The notes: generated by a model not told the origin, from the sequence alone. Counted from the stretch's first letter, positions 53,928 to 63,698 are shown. The stretch is 64,000 bases of DNA from Halisarca cf. caerulea (GCA_963170055.1 CAUJGJ010000029.1:124001-188000), one strand, 5' to 3'. Made by a program: numbers and translations.

Positions 53928-54147
53928 TGCAGTGATCAGTCAGAAGACCCCACTGGTGGCAACAATCAGCAAAGAGAGCAGCCACATCAAAGTATCTCAT
54001 GTTGAAAAGAATTTCCAACACTCTTTCAAAATGGCCCAATGAGAGCAGGATCAAAATTGCTTTCTGTTTTTGATTGACAACATGAGTAATCAGGTGATCT
54101 ACCCAGCGATTCATGACCTCTCCACATTCCTTCTCAGGCAGACATAT
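53928..54147 (-). CDS. WDR11: WDR11, penultimate coding exon
   Basis: A 220-bp minus-strand exon entered after TCTAATTCATTGCAG in phase 0 and left at TGCA|GTATCC in phase 1. A 93-bp intron separates it from the last exon. It encodes 73 codons, ICLPEKECGEVMNRWVDHL, then VNQKQKAILILLSLGHFERV, then MRYFDVAALFADCCHQWG. WDR11 proteins have the same order: RWxDHL, VNQKxKAxxxLLSLG, MRYFDxAALF. These are helical repeats of the C-terminal scaffold, behind the beta-propellers, which lie outside this window. The open frame runs on into the intron to 53,881, but the in-frame join at 53,928 restores family alignment (TDHCK aligned with the TEDTE-type segment), so I prefer it. Confidence 0.92.
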
Positions 54148-54971
54148 CTGCAATGAATTAGACAAGGCAATTCAATAACCTTTATGCATCATAATTTGGA
54201 TATGCAAACAAACAAAATATGCACAATATCAGTGCTTGCACTTGCTAAGTTACTAGCAAGCTTAAGATCAGCGTAAAATGTTACATGGTAAACGTCGACG
54301 TCATTTAAATGTCAATTGTTTTGCCCAAACCACAACGGTCATCATGAATACTCAATGATTTCAACGCTGAAAGGCACGTTTTACCTTATCTCGATTCCGT
54401 TGGACTTTTCTTCCTTTGCACAAGGTTATTTTTTTCAATGTAAGGCTAGCTTGTTTGTCTGGAGCAGTGTACTACTCATATTTCTAAATAACTTAAATGT
54501 TCACATTGAATAGCTTCAGAGTACACTGACGTTTCCGTAGAAGACCTAAATCTCCTTCCTTGCTTGTTGTCCCTTTCCTGCAATTCTTAGCTACAGCTTG
54601 AGAATGCCTGAATTTAGATGGGATTGGAAAAGAATTGCATAGCTTTGGCTTCTGAAGTTGCCACGCATCGACCTCTTAGGCTCTAAAACCAATTAAGTTC
54701 AGAATTGCCTTTAGATTGGGTTAGTGTTCAAAATTACCAACATCCTTCCTTTCATCCTTCCTTTCATTGATTCACTGTGAAAATGTTCATTCATGCAGTA
54801 CAAACCTCTTTTGAGCTCCATTTCTTGCTTATGTAGCTTAACAGTTTTACGGTAATCTTAATCATTTGTTTCTCCTGCACTGTACCTGTTAACGGTGACG
54901 TCACTATACGCTTCTCGCCATTTCTAACGTTTACTGTATACGCTAATCTTAACCTCTCTACGGTATATTAA
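54148..54971 (-). other. WDR11 intron, 3' part, no further feature
   Basis: Intronic sequence between the penultimate exon and the inverted-repeat element at 54,972. It contains short open frames without domains (for example 54,316-54,513 plus) and a duplicated CATCCTTCCTTT stretch near 54,750. Nothing else recognised. Confidence 0.5.
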
Positions 54972-56270
54972 ACCATGGATAATAGATTTTGTTGGAAAAG
55001 GTATAGATTGGAAACTTCATGCCCACAACAAAATATCCATGTTAGGAAAAATGGCTAATGGATCAGCGCAAGAAGGTTTGGTGCTTATAATTTTGATTAC
55101 ATATATAGCCCAAAGTTTGCTATGCCCAGCCTAATACGGCAACTAATCTTTATCACTAATATCCAATCCCTACACTGTAACCAATTAGCAGCCTTACAGT
55201 GATGATTGGAAGTAGTGACTGAGTGACTCAGGAGGGCCTAGCACCTATTCCCGAGTGCTCCCAAGTACTTGCATCTTGTTAGCGCTAGGAAAATTTCTTT
55301 AAAGAAATCACTGGATTCTGCAAGAAGAGTTCTTCCATATTGTACATATAGGTACAATGTTAAACGTTTTGAGACAAAACTTGGACTGAAAGACTTACAT
55401 AAATCTGCTCCCCAGCAAAGAGTTACTAAAATACCGAAGAGATACAGCTCTCTCTAAAAGAATATACATTCAAACTACAATGACATTGAAAATAGAAACC
55501 GGTATGCCAAAAAAGGCGTATTAAACTGCAAAGCGGCAGCACATATAAAATGACTATATAAAGCAGCAATACTCTTGCATGGTATTGTACTGAATTGGAG
55601 TGTATTTTTTGTTCAAACGCTAGTATCATGCTCAATATAAAGGAAAAACTACCTGGAACAAGCAATAACCATCCTACAATTTTGGAAAAATGCAAGAACT
55701 TAGAAAATAGTCTTCTTCGTAGATTCTTTTCAAATGTCACAAGTGATTAGATCGTAAATATTCCAAAAACACAATATAACAAAAGGATAACCATTGTTCA
55801 TGATTTAATACTATAATGTTAATGTTTTAATAATATTAAAACATTAACGTTTGCATTTAGTCAACTTTCTGCCTAATAATGCTATTTTAGGTATTTGTGC
55901 TGTTTTCATTCTAGTATTGTGTAGCATATATAGGACGATTCTTAGCATTTTGTGCAAGAAGTACTCCAGACAGCTATGTCAAATCACGAGTGGACACGCA
56001 CGAATTTTCAAGAAACGCTCACGTGCATTTCCGCTAGAAGCGCAAGCTATAGCACATGCATGTTCGTCGGGCGAGTTCGTCTCACGATAGCTGAAAATAT
56101 ATCGCAAGAACGCGTAAGTTACATTTGACCTGTACTGTAGCTATGACACCAGATGTACACAACCATAACACAGATATGAAAAATATGCACAGTATAATAG
56201 AATAATATGAATTGTAAAAGTCACATGCTTCCAATCCATTCCTATCCCTACATAATCTATTATCCATGGT
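54972..56270. mobile_element. Inverted-repeat element with possible TAA target duplication
   Basis: The left end ACCATGGATAATAGATT (from 54,972) is exactly inverted at the right end (to 56,270), and similarity continues inward to ATTGGAA on both sides. TAA flanks both ends (54,969-54,971 and 56,271-56,273). A 3-bp TAA duplication fits the PIF/Harbinger superfamily, but no transposase or DNA-binding gene is visible in the 1.3 kb, so the element is non-autonomous or decayed. It lies inside the WDR11 intron. Confidence 0.6.
55818..55848. repeat. 31-bp AT-rich palindrome
   Basis: GTTAATGTTTTAATA and its exact reverse complement separated by a single A. Perfect 15-bp arms with almost no loop suggest a cruciform-prone site inside the 1.3-kb inverted-repeat element. 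Confidence 0.8.
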
Positions 56271-56811
56271 TAAACTCAGCGTTAGAGCTCTTTCCTTCAA
56301 ACATAGTCTGGAACATTTCTGTTTTCTTCAAAAGTTGGAATCTACCCTAAGGCTCATTCGTCAAATCAGAAATAACCCTTAATTCTTCTCCTTAAAAATA
56401 TTCCACAGCTCTTCTAGAAGTTACAGCAAAGGTCTTCTTGTGCCCATAGTTAACACAACTGCAAGCAATCAAACACCCAACACTGCCTATTATAGAGTCA
56501 TGGATGATTCAGAGGGTAAGAGATATACTGAACAGAAAAGCAAGGACTATATTGTATACAAATAATCTTCTAAATAGGTGTGAATGAAGTTCAGCACCTC
56601 GCTTATATAGTTGCGCTCACTTCAGTCTTTTTCCCAGCCCCACTTCCGGCCGTCACTTTAACAAAGAAAGTGCCCCCTTCCCCAATCAAGATGTCGGACA
56701 CGATGGCTACTCAATATTATCACCCGAACGACGGAATGATGAATCCTACTATTTATTGAACAAGATTCAAAAATTTCATCCAAGAGAAAATTAGGTATTG
56801 TTGAGTTAAAG

Positions 56812-57160
56812 CAGTGTTTCCCCTAAAGAGGGTTAGGGGGCGTCCTCCCCACCCCCCTCCCCCCTTTAATCTTGGATAGAAAAACTTTCAACTTTAATGT
56901 AGTACACTAAAAGCTTGACAAAAAGCCAGAAACAACTCACCTCTAATAATAAACATATTGTCACTGATAATAACCATACAATATGTTCAATATAATTGTT
57001 CACTCCAGCAAATACCCACTTCTAATTATTGTGAAAAAACAGAGTTTTCAGCCAAGAAAACTAGAAAGCCAGGCACCCAGCAGCGCTAACCGCCATATTA
57101 TTTTAAATAATTGACTTGATGTGGTACATACCCTTCAATTTTTGTCTGGGGGAAACACTG
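56812..57160. mobile_element. hAT-like MITE (CAGTGTTTCCCC ends)
   Basis: A 349-bp segment with 12-bp terminal inverted repeats CAGTGTTTCCCC, a terminus type common in hAT elements. Flanks AGTTAAAG and GTTGAAGT share GTTAAAG/GTTGAAG, an imperfect trace of a target duplication (hAT normally makes 8 bp). The left end is followed by a C-rich tract. Non-coding. It lies in the WDR11 intron. Confidence 0.65.
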
Positions 57161-57478
57161 GTTGAAGTGTTCGAAGCTGTTACAAGTATTTGATCTGGTA
57201 AAATTAGACTGGCAGAGACCAAAAACTTGGTGACTTTGGACACGTCCTGTTTGGAACATAGGTAAAGAGTACAGACAAAATTTCAACTTGATGCGTAGCA
57301 CGCCTCTGCCCACGTCCACCAGTAATACTTTGCTACGACTTGTCCTTGAAACTGACTTGCAACTTTAGCATAAGGATTCAAATGTTGGTCAAAATCTTAC
57401 AATCAAGTGCATGGGAAGCTCGATCTGACTACCCTTACAGACGGAAACAATTACCCTCACTGACGCTCAGTAATAATA

Positions 57479-58020
57479 TGTGACCGTACTTGCGATAAGG
57501 GACCACTTCGTGGGTCTTGCTGATTTTGTGTTTTTAGCATGGTTCAATAGCGTTTCGAACGCACTACAACGTGAAACCATTCGTGCTGCCATCGCAAGTT
57601 CCGTTCTGGAGTTACGTCTGAATTTATTCCAATATCGCGTATACTTGACTTTTGAGCTACGAGGGTTTTTAGTTAAATTTCCGTTAGTATGTATACTGTT
57701 AGTATACGGCTTTCATCACGTGCAGGTCTTTCTCATTGGGGCCTTTCATACAGGCAGTGATTATGTCATTGACCGCAAGTTTAGATATGCGGAGAAAATG
57801 GCGGATTGTACGGAAGTGATCAAGATAAAAAGTGCTATAACTCGCTTAAATTTAATCGTATCGCACTAAAAATTTTTCACAGAACTTTCGGAAATTGCAT
57901 AAGAAACAGTTATGCATGAAAAAACAAAATTCGCACACCTTTCGATAAATTGTTATTTTAGCGCCGTTCTCAAATGTTTGCTTTACCACGAAGTGGTCCC
58001 TTTTCGCAAGTACGGTCACA
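57479..58020. mobile_element. 542-bp TA-target MITE with 35-bp inverted repeats
   Basis: TGTGACCGTACTTGCGA begins the left end, and the right end is its inverse. The repeat continues to 35 bp with one mismatch (57,479-57,513 and 57,986-58,020). TA flanks both sides (57,477-57,478 and 58,021-58,022). An internal open frame of 129 codons (from a GTG, 57,480-57,869) begins in the terminal repeat and has no recognisable domain, so I regard it as chance. Confidence 0.85.
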
Positions 58021-58159
58021 TATTTTCTTCTATCTCTTAATATGTACCATATAGCAGGTAATTTTGTGGAGTAAAATTTTCACAGATCATAAAAAAATTA
58101 CTTATTCATGGTTAAAACTTCATGGTTCACATTGGAAAGAAAAACATAACTCCAAGAAA

Positions 58160-58312
58160 ATGGCTACTTCCTTTGAAATTGAACCCATGATACGAGGCTA
58201 CCATGAGTACAAAGACATTTGGGAAGATAAAGTCAGTGATAAACTTCAATGCCAAAGGGAATTAGGTAATCCCTACGATGTTTATGTGCCAGTAATGCGA
58301 AAGGTCGACTGA
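58160..58312 (+). pseudogene. HIRAN-like domain fragment (RGYHxYKDIW)
   Basis: From the ATG at 58,160, 50 codons read MATSFEIEPMIRGYHEYKDI, then WEDKVSDKLQCQRELGNPYD, then VYVPVMRKVD and a stop. The pattern RG(Y/H)HxYKxIWxxxxxExLxCxxExGNxxDxYAV opens a HIRAN-related module seen in many uncharacterised sponge and cnidarian proteins. Only the first part of the domain is present. It lies antisense inside the WDR11 intron, just right of the 542-bp MITE. A possible donor AAG|GTCGAC precedes the stop, so it could be a first exon, but no second exon was found. It is more likely a retained gene fragment. The domain name is from memory of the family pattern. Confidence 0.55.
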
Positions 58313-59763
58313 GATTGGGTAAATTGCTGCCGTTGCCTATATTAAAGTTCTTCAATAAGAATATACAGTGTTCAAGAGACTGCCGTTTCACAAATTCTTC
58401 AGATTCATAGCACGTGCAGCATGAAGAGCCATGTGGATTATTAAACTTAATGAGTAAATATTTTGTGGTTCCCTCCCAACCACAAAAATTACGATTTTTT
58501 TACCCCACAATCATTACCCGCTTTATGGTATCTTCTTCGTAATCTTTGCCAATGTCACCTCTTCTGCACCATTTCTTTTCTAGGTAATCCAGGACCATGT
58601 CTTACTGTTCTGGGTGTTTTGCATATTGGCTGATGGCTTGAACATTGAAAAACAGCCTAAACACATCCTAAAATTATGAAATGTCTAACGAGTGCAGGTT
58701 AGAAAACATTTCTTCATTACATGTCTAAGACTAATCTTGCTAATTGCTGAAAATCTTCTTAGAAGAAATCATTGCATCTCTACATAGAAGAGCACGGATT
58801 GTATAATACTTGTGAAATCATGGTACCACCTAGATAACCATTTTGCACAGCACCTTGAACGATTGACTACACTCTACCTGTGGTGATGTGTAGATGAATA
58901 ACCTGTATAGCATATAGCAAAGAGGGTGATTGACTAAACACACAGAGAATGCCTAGCCTGAGGATCTGTATACTCAATTGACCCCAAGTTAATACATCAT
59001 TGCCATGCACTATGAGGACTTCTTCCAGGTAGATTGTTAGTAAATAGCACAATTATGCTTTGATGTTTGCAAAGAAATGTTGTTTTGGACCTTTGACATC
59101 TTTAGAAAGCATTTAGCTTGTTGTTACCAGTTCCACAAAGCACCTAATGGAACAACATCTGTGCCTGGATTAACTAGACAGAGTGCAGAAAAAGATGACA
59201 ATGGCAAAAGATTAGCCAAATCCTCTTTATCCTGCTCAAAATATGCAGGAAGGCTTGTTCCCTGAACAATAAGAGATTTTGGGAAATAGGGTCAACTTAC
59301 AACTTAATGGAGTAGTTGGAAGGCTTTTTTACCTTCTCGAAACAAAAGATAAACCCTTAAAACATAAAACATTGTAAGCAAAACTCAAGTACAGTAGTTC
59401 AACTCAAGTAATATCTCATTTAAAACTGTTTCAAAGGTTTATGATAAACAAATCTCTGGATTCAGTTCTACTTTCATAGAATTGCTGTTCCCTTTCTGAA
59501 ATCAAAGGTTCAAAACAGGTACATTTGACAGCAGGTGAAATGGTTGTAAGTAACCAGATCACATTACATTAAGAAAAATACCTACGCATCATACTAAAAT
59601 TATAATCAAACATGTTGATTGACCCTCAGAAAATGGCCAGATTAGAGAATGTTGGATTGTTGACAAGTGAACTTACAGAATTTCCACTGTGCATTAAAAG
59701 TTGCAAATGCCAAAATCTGTTACACAACATCAAACATGCAAAGTGAGACACACAAAGAAAAAC
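58313..59763 (-). other. WDR11 intron, 5' part, nothing recognised
   Basis: Unique-looking intronic sequence ending at the donor of the 59,764-59,861 exon. Open frames at 58,867-59,052 minus and 59,077-59,265 plus lack domains and are not supported as genes. Confidence 0.5.
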
Positions 59764-59861
59764 CTTAGCAAGCCATGCAGCCAAAGTCCATTCTCCATAT
59801 GTTTGCATATAACGGCAAGCATCCAAACCTTTGCCTGTTACACACAGTAACTGAGCTCCTT
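59764..59861 (-). CDS. WDR11: WDR11, third-last coding exon
   Basis: A 98-bp minus-strand exon with acceptor TTATTCTTCAG and donor AAG|GTTTTT. After two bases of a split codon come 32 codons, GAQLLCVTGKGLDACRYMQT then YGEWTLAAWLAK. The ACRYxQTYGEW-xxAAWLAK signature is highly characteristic of WDR11. It joins in phase 0 to the exon ending at 54,147, giving LAK-ICLPEKEC, which aligns with the conserved LAK(V)xLxPEEC segment. The intron between them is 5,616 bp. The preceding residue would be Glu if the split codon is GAA, as in relatives. No earlier WDR11 exon could be found up to 64,000, so the rest of the gene lies beyond the window or beyond a large intron. Confidence 0.92.
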
Positions 59862-60000
59862 CTGAAGAATAATGCAGAGACTATTTAAATAAACAAAATA
59901 AGCAAAAAAACATAAATACAACTCAACAGTACCATCCTGTAAAATAAACCAATAATAGTATGGGGTGCCGTTTGTGTCAAAATTCAGGCTTTTTGCATGA

Positions 60001-60198
60001 TATATAAATCATAGCCTGATATAATATATCATAGCCTGATTTATATATCATAGCCTGATATAATATATCATAGCCTGATTTATATATCATAGCCTGATTT
60101 ATACATCAGAGCCTGATTAATATATCATAGCCTGATTTATACATCAGAGCCTGATTAATATATCATAGCCTGATTTATATATCATAGCCTGATTTATA
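60001..60198. repeat. 19-20-bp minisatellite, left part (10 units)
   Basis: Tandem ATATATCA(T/G)AGCCTGATTT units with TA-rich length variation. Ten AGCCTGAT cores are countable. The array continues at 61,189 after a 990-bp insertion. Confidence 0.92.
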
Positions 60199-61188
60199 CA
60201 GTACTGACTGAAGGTAATGGTACCTATTCTCGCGTGGGAACAGCGAGCGATCCGTGAGGGCTGTACGCACCTCGAAGGTGCTCGCGAGGCCTCGCACTTG
60301 TTATCACTTTTGGTGGCGACGATTATCACCGTTAGCACCCATGGTGAAGAATTCCACAATTCGACTAGAATATTGTGTTCGAATAGCGTATATTAAATTT
60401 AAAAAGTTCCACTTAGGTGCCATTGAAAGTAACTGCGATTGCATGATGGGGAAGCATTACGTTCTGATTGAATGGATAGATAAGGAGAAAGGCGATTCGG
60501 ACGAGAACAGGGTCAACGTGAAGCACCTCGTTATAGAGGACCCACAGGACATCTCTGTTGGTGCAGTTGTCCGAATGAGACATCACGGAAGACTTTTCCG
60601 CGGGATTGTGAAAGATTTACTGGATTGGAAACCACCGAAGAAGGTACGAAAAAGAAAAGATATGAAGAAGCAGAAAAAGGATTGTACGAAGAACTTCCAC
60701 CGCGCTCTTGCCTTGTTTGGTGAGAGAGATTATCCGCTTCCTACTGTAAGCTGACAGTTGCTTGGGCATCTCGAATTAGTAGATAGAGAACTTCACTTCA
60801 GATCGACAAGAATAAAACTTACACGTTCAGCGAGAATGGAGCAATTTCGACTTATTAACACCTACGCTAAACCGCACTTATTCTTCGGCTGAACTTTAAC
60901 TTTTAGAATATGTCACGCCCGAATAGCCAAAAACAACGAATATGAACATAATATTATATGCTTCGAAGTATACATGAAGAACCTAGGGCCATTCGCACAG
61001 CAGTATAGCGTTATCCAGCTCGACGACATTTTATGGTTGCGTAACCTTTACTCATATGAAGGGAACAGTATGGAATGTGTTTATAATACCGCGAGGCCTC
61101 GCCAGGCCTCGCGATGACCACAAGGGTGACAGTAAGCACACGTGACATACTCGCGAGTGGACGGTGTTATTACCTTCAGTCAGTACTG
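60199..61188. mobile_element. 990-bp TA-target element carrying a coding exon
   Basis: It splits the minisatellite. Terminal inverted repeats CAGTACTGACTGAAGGTAAT are perfect over 20 bp, and TA lies on both sides (60,197-60,198 and 61,189-61,190). CAGT-starting ends with TA duplication fit Tc1/mariner. Subterminal G+C-rich palindromes follow: GCGAGGCCTCGC near 60,285 and GCGAGGCCTCGC again near 61,091. No transposase is present; instead there is a 5' exon of unrelated protein-coding type (60,443-60,745). The much higher G+C of the subterminal parts contrasts with the surrounding AT-rich DNA. Confidence 0.85.
60443..60745 (+). CDS. Tudor-like barrel coding exon inside the element
   Basis: The open frame runs from 60,254, but I choose the ATG-ATG at 60,443 because recognisable sequence begins there: MMGKHYVLIEWIDKEKG, then VKHLVIEDPQDISVGAVVRM, then RHHGRLFRGIVKDLLDW. 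A strand of type YVLIEWID, a V(G)AVVRM strand and a G(R)LFRGIV strand give a small barrel like the Tudor/agenet-like modules at the start of many uncharacterised sponge and cnidarian proteins, some with BEN domains. A Lys/Arg-rich segment (KKVRKRKDMKKQKK) follows and could be a nuclear localisation signal. The frame stops just after CCTACT|GTAAGC, a good splice donor at 60,746. I read it as a 5' exon captured by the transposon. Whether it is expressed is unknown. Confidence 0.5.
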
Positions 61189-61256
61189 TATATCATAGCC
61201 TGATTTATATATCAGAGCCTGATTTATATATCAGAGCCTGATTTATATATCAGAGC
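61189..61256. repeat. Minisatellite, right part (about 4 units)
   Basis: Continuation of the ATATATCA(T/G)AGCCTGATTT array. Three full units and a broken fourth ending at AGAGCCAATT. Confidence 0.9.
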
Positions 61257-61375
61257 CAATTAAAATCATTGTCAAATTTATATGAATCCTCTGGGCTGCA
61301 CTGAGCATGCTCAGTGCAATGTGGTGTCCATGCTGAGGAGAAACTCCAGAAAGTAATAGAATTTGAGAGAAGGAT

Positions 61376-61443
61376 ATGGCTGAGAGGAGTGACTTGAAGA
61401 TAGTGATACAGAAAGCAGTGGAACAGGCCTTGAAGGAGAATAG
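61376..61443 (+). CDS. Possible first coding exon of a plus-strand gene
   Basis: ATG at 61,376 opens 22 codons, MAERSDLKIVIQKAVEQALK then EN, followed by AG|GTTAGT at 61,443/61,444, a good donor. The peptide is a plausible amphipathic helix. Spliced to the acceptor TTTCAG at 63,920, the frame stays open to the window edge. It matches no family I know. It would be antisense to, or nested in, WDR11 if that gene continues to the right. The evidence is only the start, donor, acceptor and phase, so the call is tentative. Confidence 0.3.
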
Positions 61444-61546
61444 GTTAGTATATATGTAGCTACTGCATGTTTGTAGACATTGATAAGCAGTATTGTGTTT
61501 ACTGAAATGATCTATAAAATGTTCAGTTAAGTTCAATTGTTATACC

Positions 61547-62275
61547 AGGGTTTCATTCAGGAAATATGTCAAGGGGGGCAAAATTTAGCAATGAAGAATA
61601 TGTGGGGGGGGGGGGGGGGCAAGTCTAAAACATAATAGATTATAGCACAATAGTTATGCCGTAATATAGAGCGTCCATGTATATTATCTATGATGAACAG
61701 TCATATATAGCATCTATTGTATCAATGTAGCAGGTTTTCTTTCCGGATAATATAACCATGCATGATAATGGTTAGGACATTGGCACTCTGGTTGTATGGC
61801 AGATACACACTCTTCCCCTTAGGTACCCAGTGCCAAAGGGTGAATACATTTTATATGCCATACAGCCCTCATGCAGGCCTGTGTCTTAGCCACTAAATAG
61901 AATACAGCTGATATACGGAGAGATTTCTTCATGATCAACCTGCATGAGAGCATCTTCGACCTATAGGTTTCCTTGATAGGCAGGGGTGTGTACATGGTCA
62001 CTGCTATAAGGCACAAATTTTAAGATGACAGCTAGGAAATTAGTCTATCTCATGCTACTGTGTAGGAGAAACATTTTCCTGCAATGAATGGATTGTAAGG
62101 CAATTGCATGCACATGCCTAGCAGAGAGAATTCTGATAATGTCAAGAACCTATAGACAAGGTGTTCATTTATTAGATATCATTGTAATGATCACATTTTA
62201 TAAAATATTACCATCCCAAATTTTCAAGGGGCGGCAAGAGGTGAAGGCCCCCCTGCCCCCCCTAAAAGAAGCCCT
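61547..62275. mobile_element. Possible MITE with AGGGTTTCATTCAGG-type ends
   Basis: AGGGTTTCATTCAGG at 61,547 and the inverse of AGGGCTTCTTTTAGG ending at 62,275 match at 12 of 15 positions. Both ends are followed by G-rich, or C-rich on the other side, tracts (GGGGGGCAAAATTT and CCCCCCTGCCCCCC). No clear target duplication. Non-coding. Confidence 0.4.
61604..61619. repeat. Poly-G run (16 G)
   Basis: Sixteen consecutive G inside the putative MITE. The run length is a likely place for sequencing or assembly error. Confidence 0.9.
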
Positions 62276-62277
62276 AC

Positions 62278-62302
62278 ATATATATATATATATATATATA
62301 TA
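62278..62302. repeat. (AT)n microsatellite
   Basis: Uninterrupted AT dinucleotides of about 25 bp. Confidence 0.95.
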
Positions 62303-62742
62303 CACTGACGATTACGCAATCCCATACTTCGAGCAGGGAGTATATATGGCATAACCACCCTGGTCGCAGGGTCACAGGGAGTATATGACCCCATATATAT
62401 ACTCCCTCTTCACTTTTTGTTTTGTTAAAGCTTCAAAAAAGCTTTACACGTGTAAAACTGTCTCATCCTACCTTGTTTTGCTTGCAAAAAGTAAACAGTA
62501 ACTTGGACTTTTGCCGCGGAGACAATATCAGGTGCCGGATGATTCGATCACAAAGAGATCACAATTGGCAGATTGCACTCTGTACGATGCACTGTAGGCT
62601 CACTCAGGAAAAGAAAGGGGTTAACACTCTTGAATGATCCGGCAATGACTTAGAATCACATCTTACAGCCAAACTTGCGATGATAAAGGAAAAGGAACTT
62701 AACTAAATCGGCGTCTTGTTCTCGGTCAGTGTATATATTATA

Positions 62743-62843
62743 TGAACCATGGCTGCCAGGTGTATTTGCGCACACATACGACCCTCAGTCTCGGTCATCG
62801 GAAGTTTGTGGATAAATATACCCCTCGCCTTCGGCTCGGGGTA
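62743..62843. repeat. Left arm of a palindrome split by the CACAGGG MITE
   Basis: CCATGGCTGCCAGGTGTATT, then GCGCA, then GACCC, then GGAAGTTTG. The same order occurs inverted at 63,617-63,690. The two arms would form a long hairpin whose centre received the MITE at 62,846-63,614. The TA-flanked insertion point shows that the palindrome is older than the MITE insertion. Confidence 0.75.
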
Positions 62844-62845
62844 TA

Positions 62846-63614
62846 CACAGGGCATTTATATCAGCCCACAGCTGCTTGGGATTTGGGGCGTGCACGTACC
62901 AAATTTATAAACAACGTCACCCCTAACAGTAAACAACGTCACCACAAATTGTAAACTACGTCACACAAATGAGAACGTCACTGAAGGTGCCCCATGTAAG
63001 CAGATACCAATATTAGTGATGTCACAGCCCTGCATCACGATACGTCATCAAAATGGCCGTTTTTAATAGGCAAACAGAAATCAGCTTTTCCGGAGGAGAA
63101 AATGCCCTACAACTTTCCTGTTTGTTTCACTTTTCGATTTAATGTAGTCTTGGCTATAGGATTTTGCTTGTAGAATAATGCTATAATAAGGTAAGCGAAA
63201 GTAATTACCTTATTTGTTTCCATTTTTGCCGATTTGGGGCACCAAAAAGTGTTTTTTTTCCAAATAAAAGGTTTTAAAAAGGCTATAATAGTAAACTACA
63301 AGCAAATTCATATAGTTTAGATATTTTACTAGCGACTGAAGTAAATTTCGTGAAGCTACAGTGTCATCTTCTCCTCCGGAAATGGCAATTTCTGTCTTTT
63401 ACCGAAAGTTTATGGCTCCTTTGTTGTTGCCTCAAACTTCTCTGTTTCGTACTTTTTCTTCTTCGGGTGTTCCTACCAATAACATTTGTTTAATTTTATA
63501 AAGTGTAACGTACAAGTTTATCCGTATTGGAAGCATAATATGATAAGAAATTTGGTCAAGTTTCGCGACGGCCATTTTACCGTTATATCTGAGGGCTGAA
63601 ATACATACCCTGTG
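62846..63614. mobile_element. TA-target MITE (CACAGGG ends), copy B
   Basis: A 769-bp copy of the element at 48,596-49,363, in the same orientation and differing at only a few percent of positions by eye. TA lies directly on each side (62,844-62,845 and 63,615-63,616). It sits between the two arms of an older palindrome. Open frames crossing it (62,742-62,954) are chance. Confidence 0.88.
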
Positions 63615-63616
63615 TA

Positions 63617-63690
63617 CCTATCCCCAAACTTCCTCTGACCTCGACGTTCGGGTCATATATATGCGCAATACACCTGGCAGCCATGATTTA
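63617..63690. repeat. Right arm of the split palindrome
   Basis: Inverted counterpart of 62,743-62,843: CCAAACTTCC, then GGGTC, then TGCGC, then AATACACCTGGCAGCCATG. Confidence 0.75.
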
Positions 63691-63693
63691 TAT

Positions 63694-63698
<5 letters not shown>

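Noticed and set aside
55426..55740. 104-codon hydrophobic open frame on the minus strand
   Set aside because: AT-rich sequence readily gives Leu/Phe/Ile-rich frames. It lies inside an inverted-repeat element and has no recognisable family.
56826..56836. TTAGGG as a telomeric repeat
   Set aside because: A single occurrence beside a C-rich tract in a hAT-like MITE, not a tandem array.
57480..57869. 129-codon open frame from a GTG inside the 542-bp MITE
   Set aside because: It begins in the terminal inverted repeat, lacks an ATG start and resembles no transposase.
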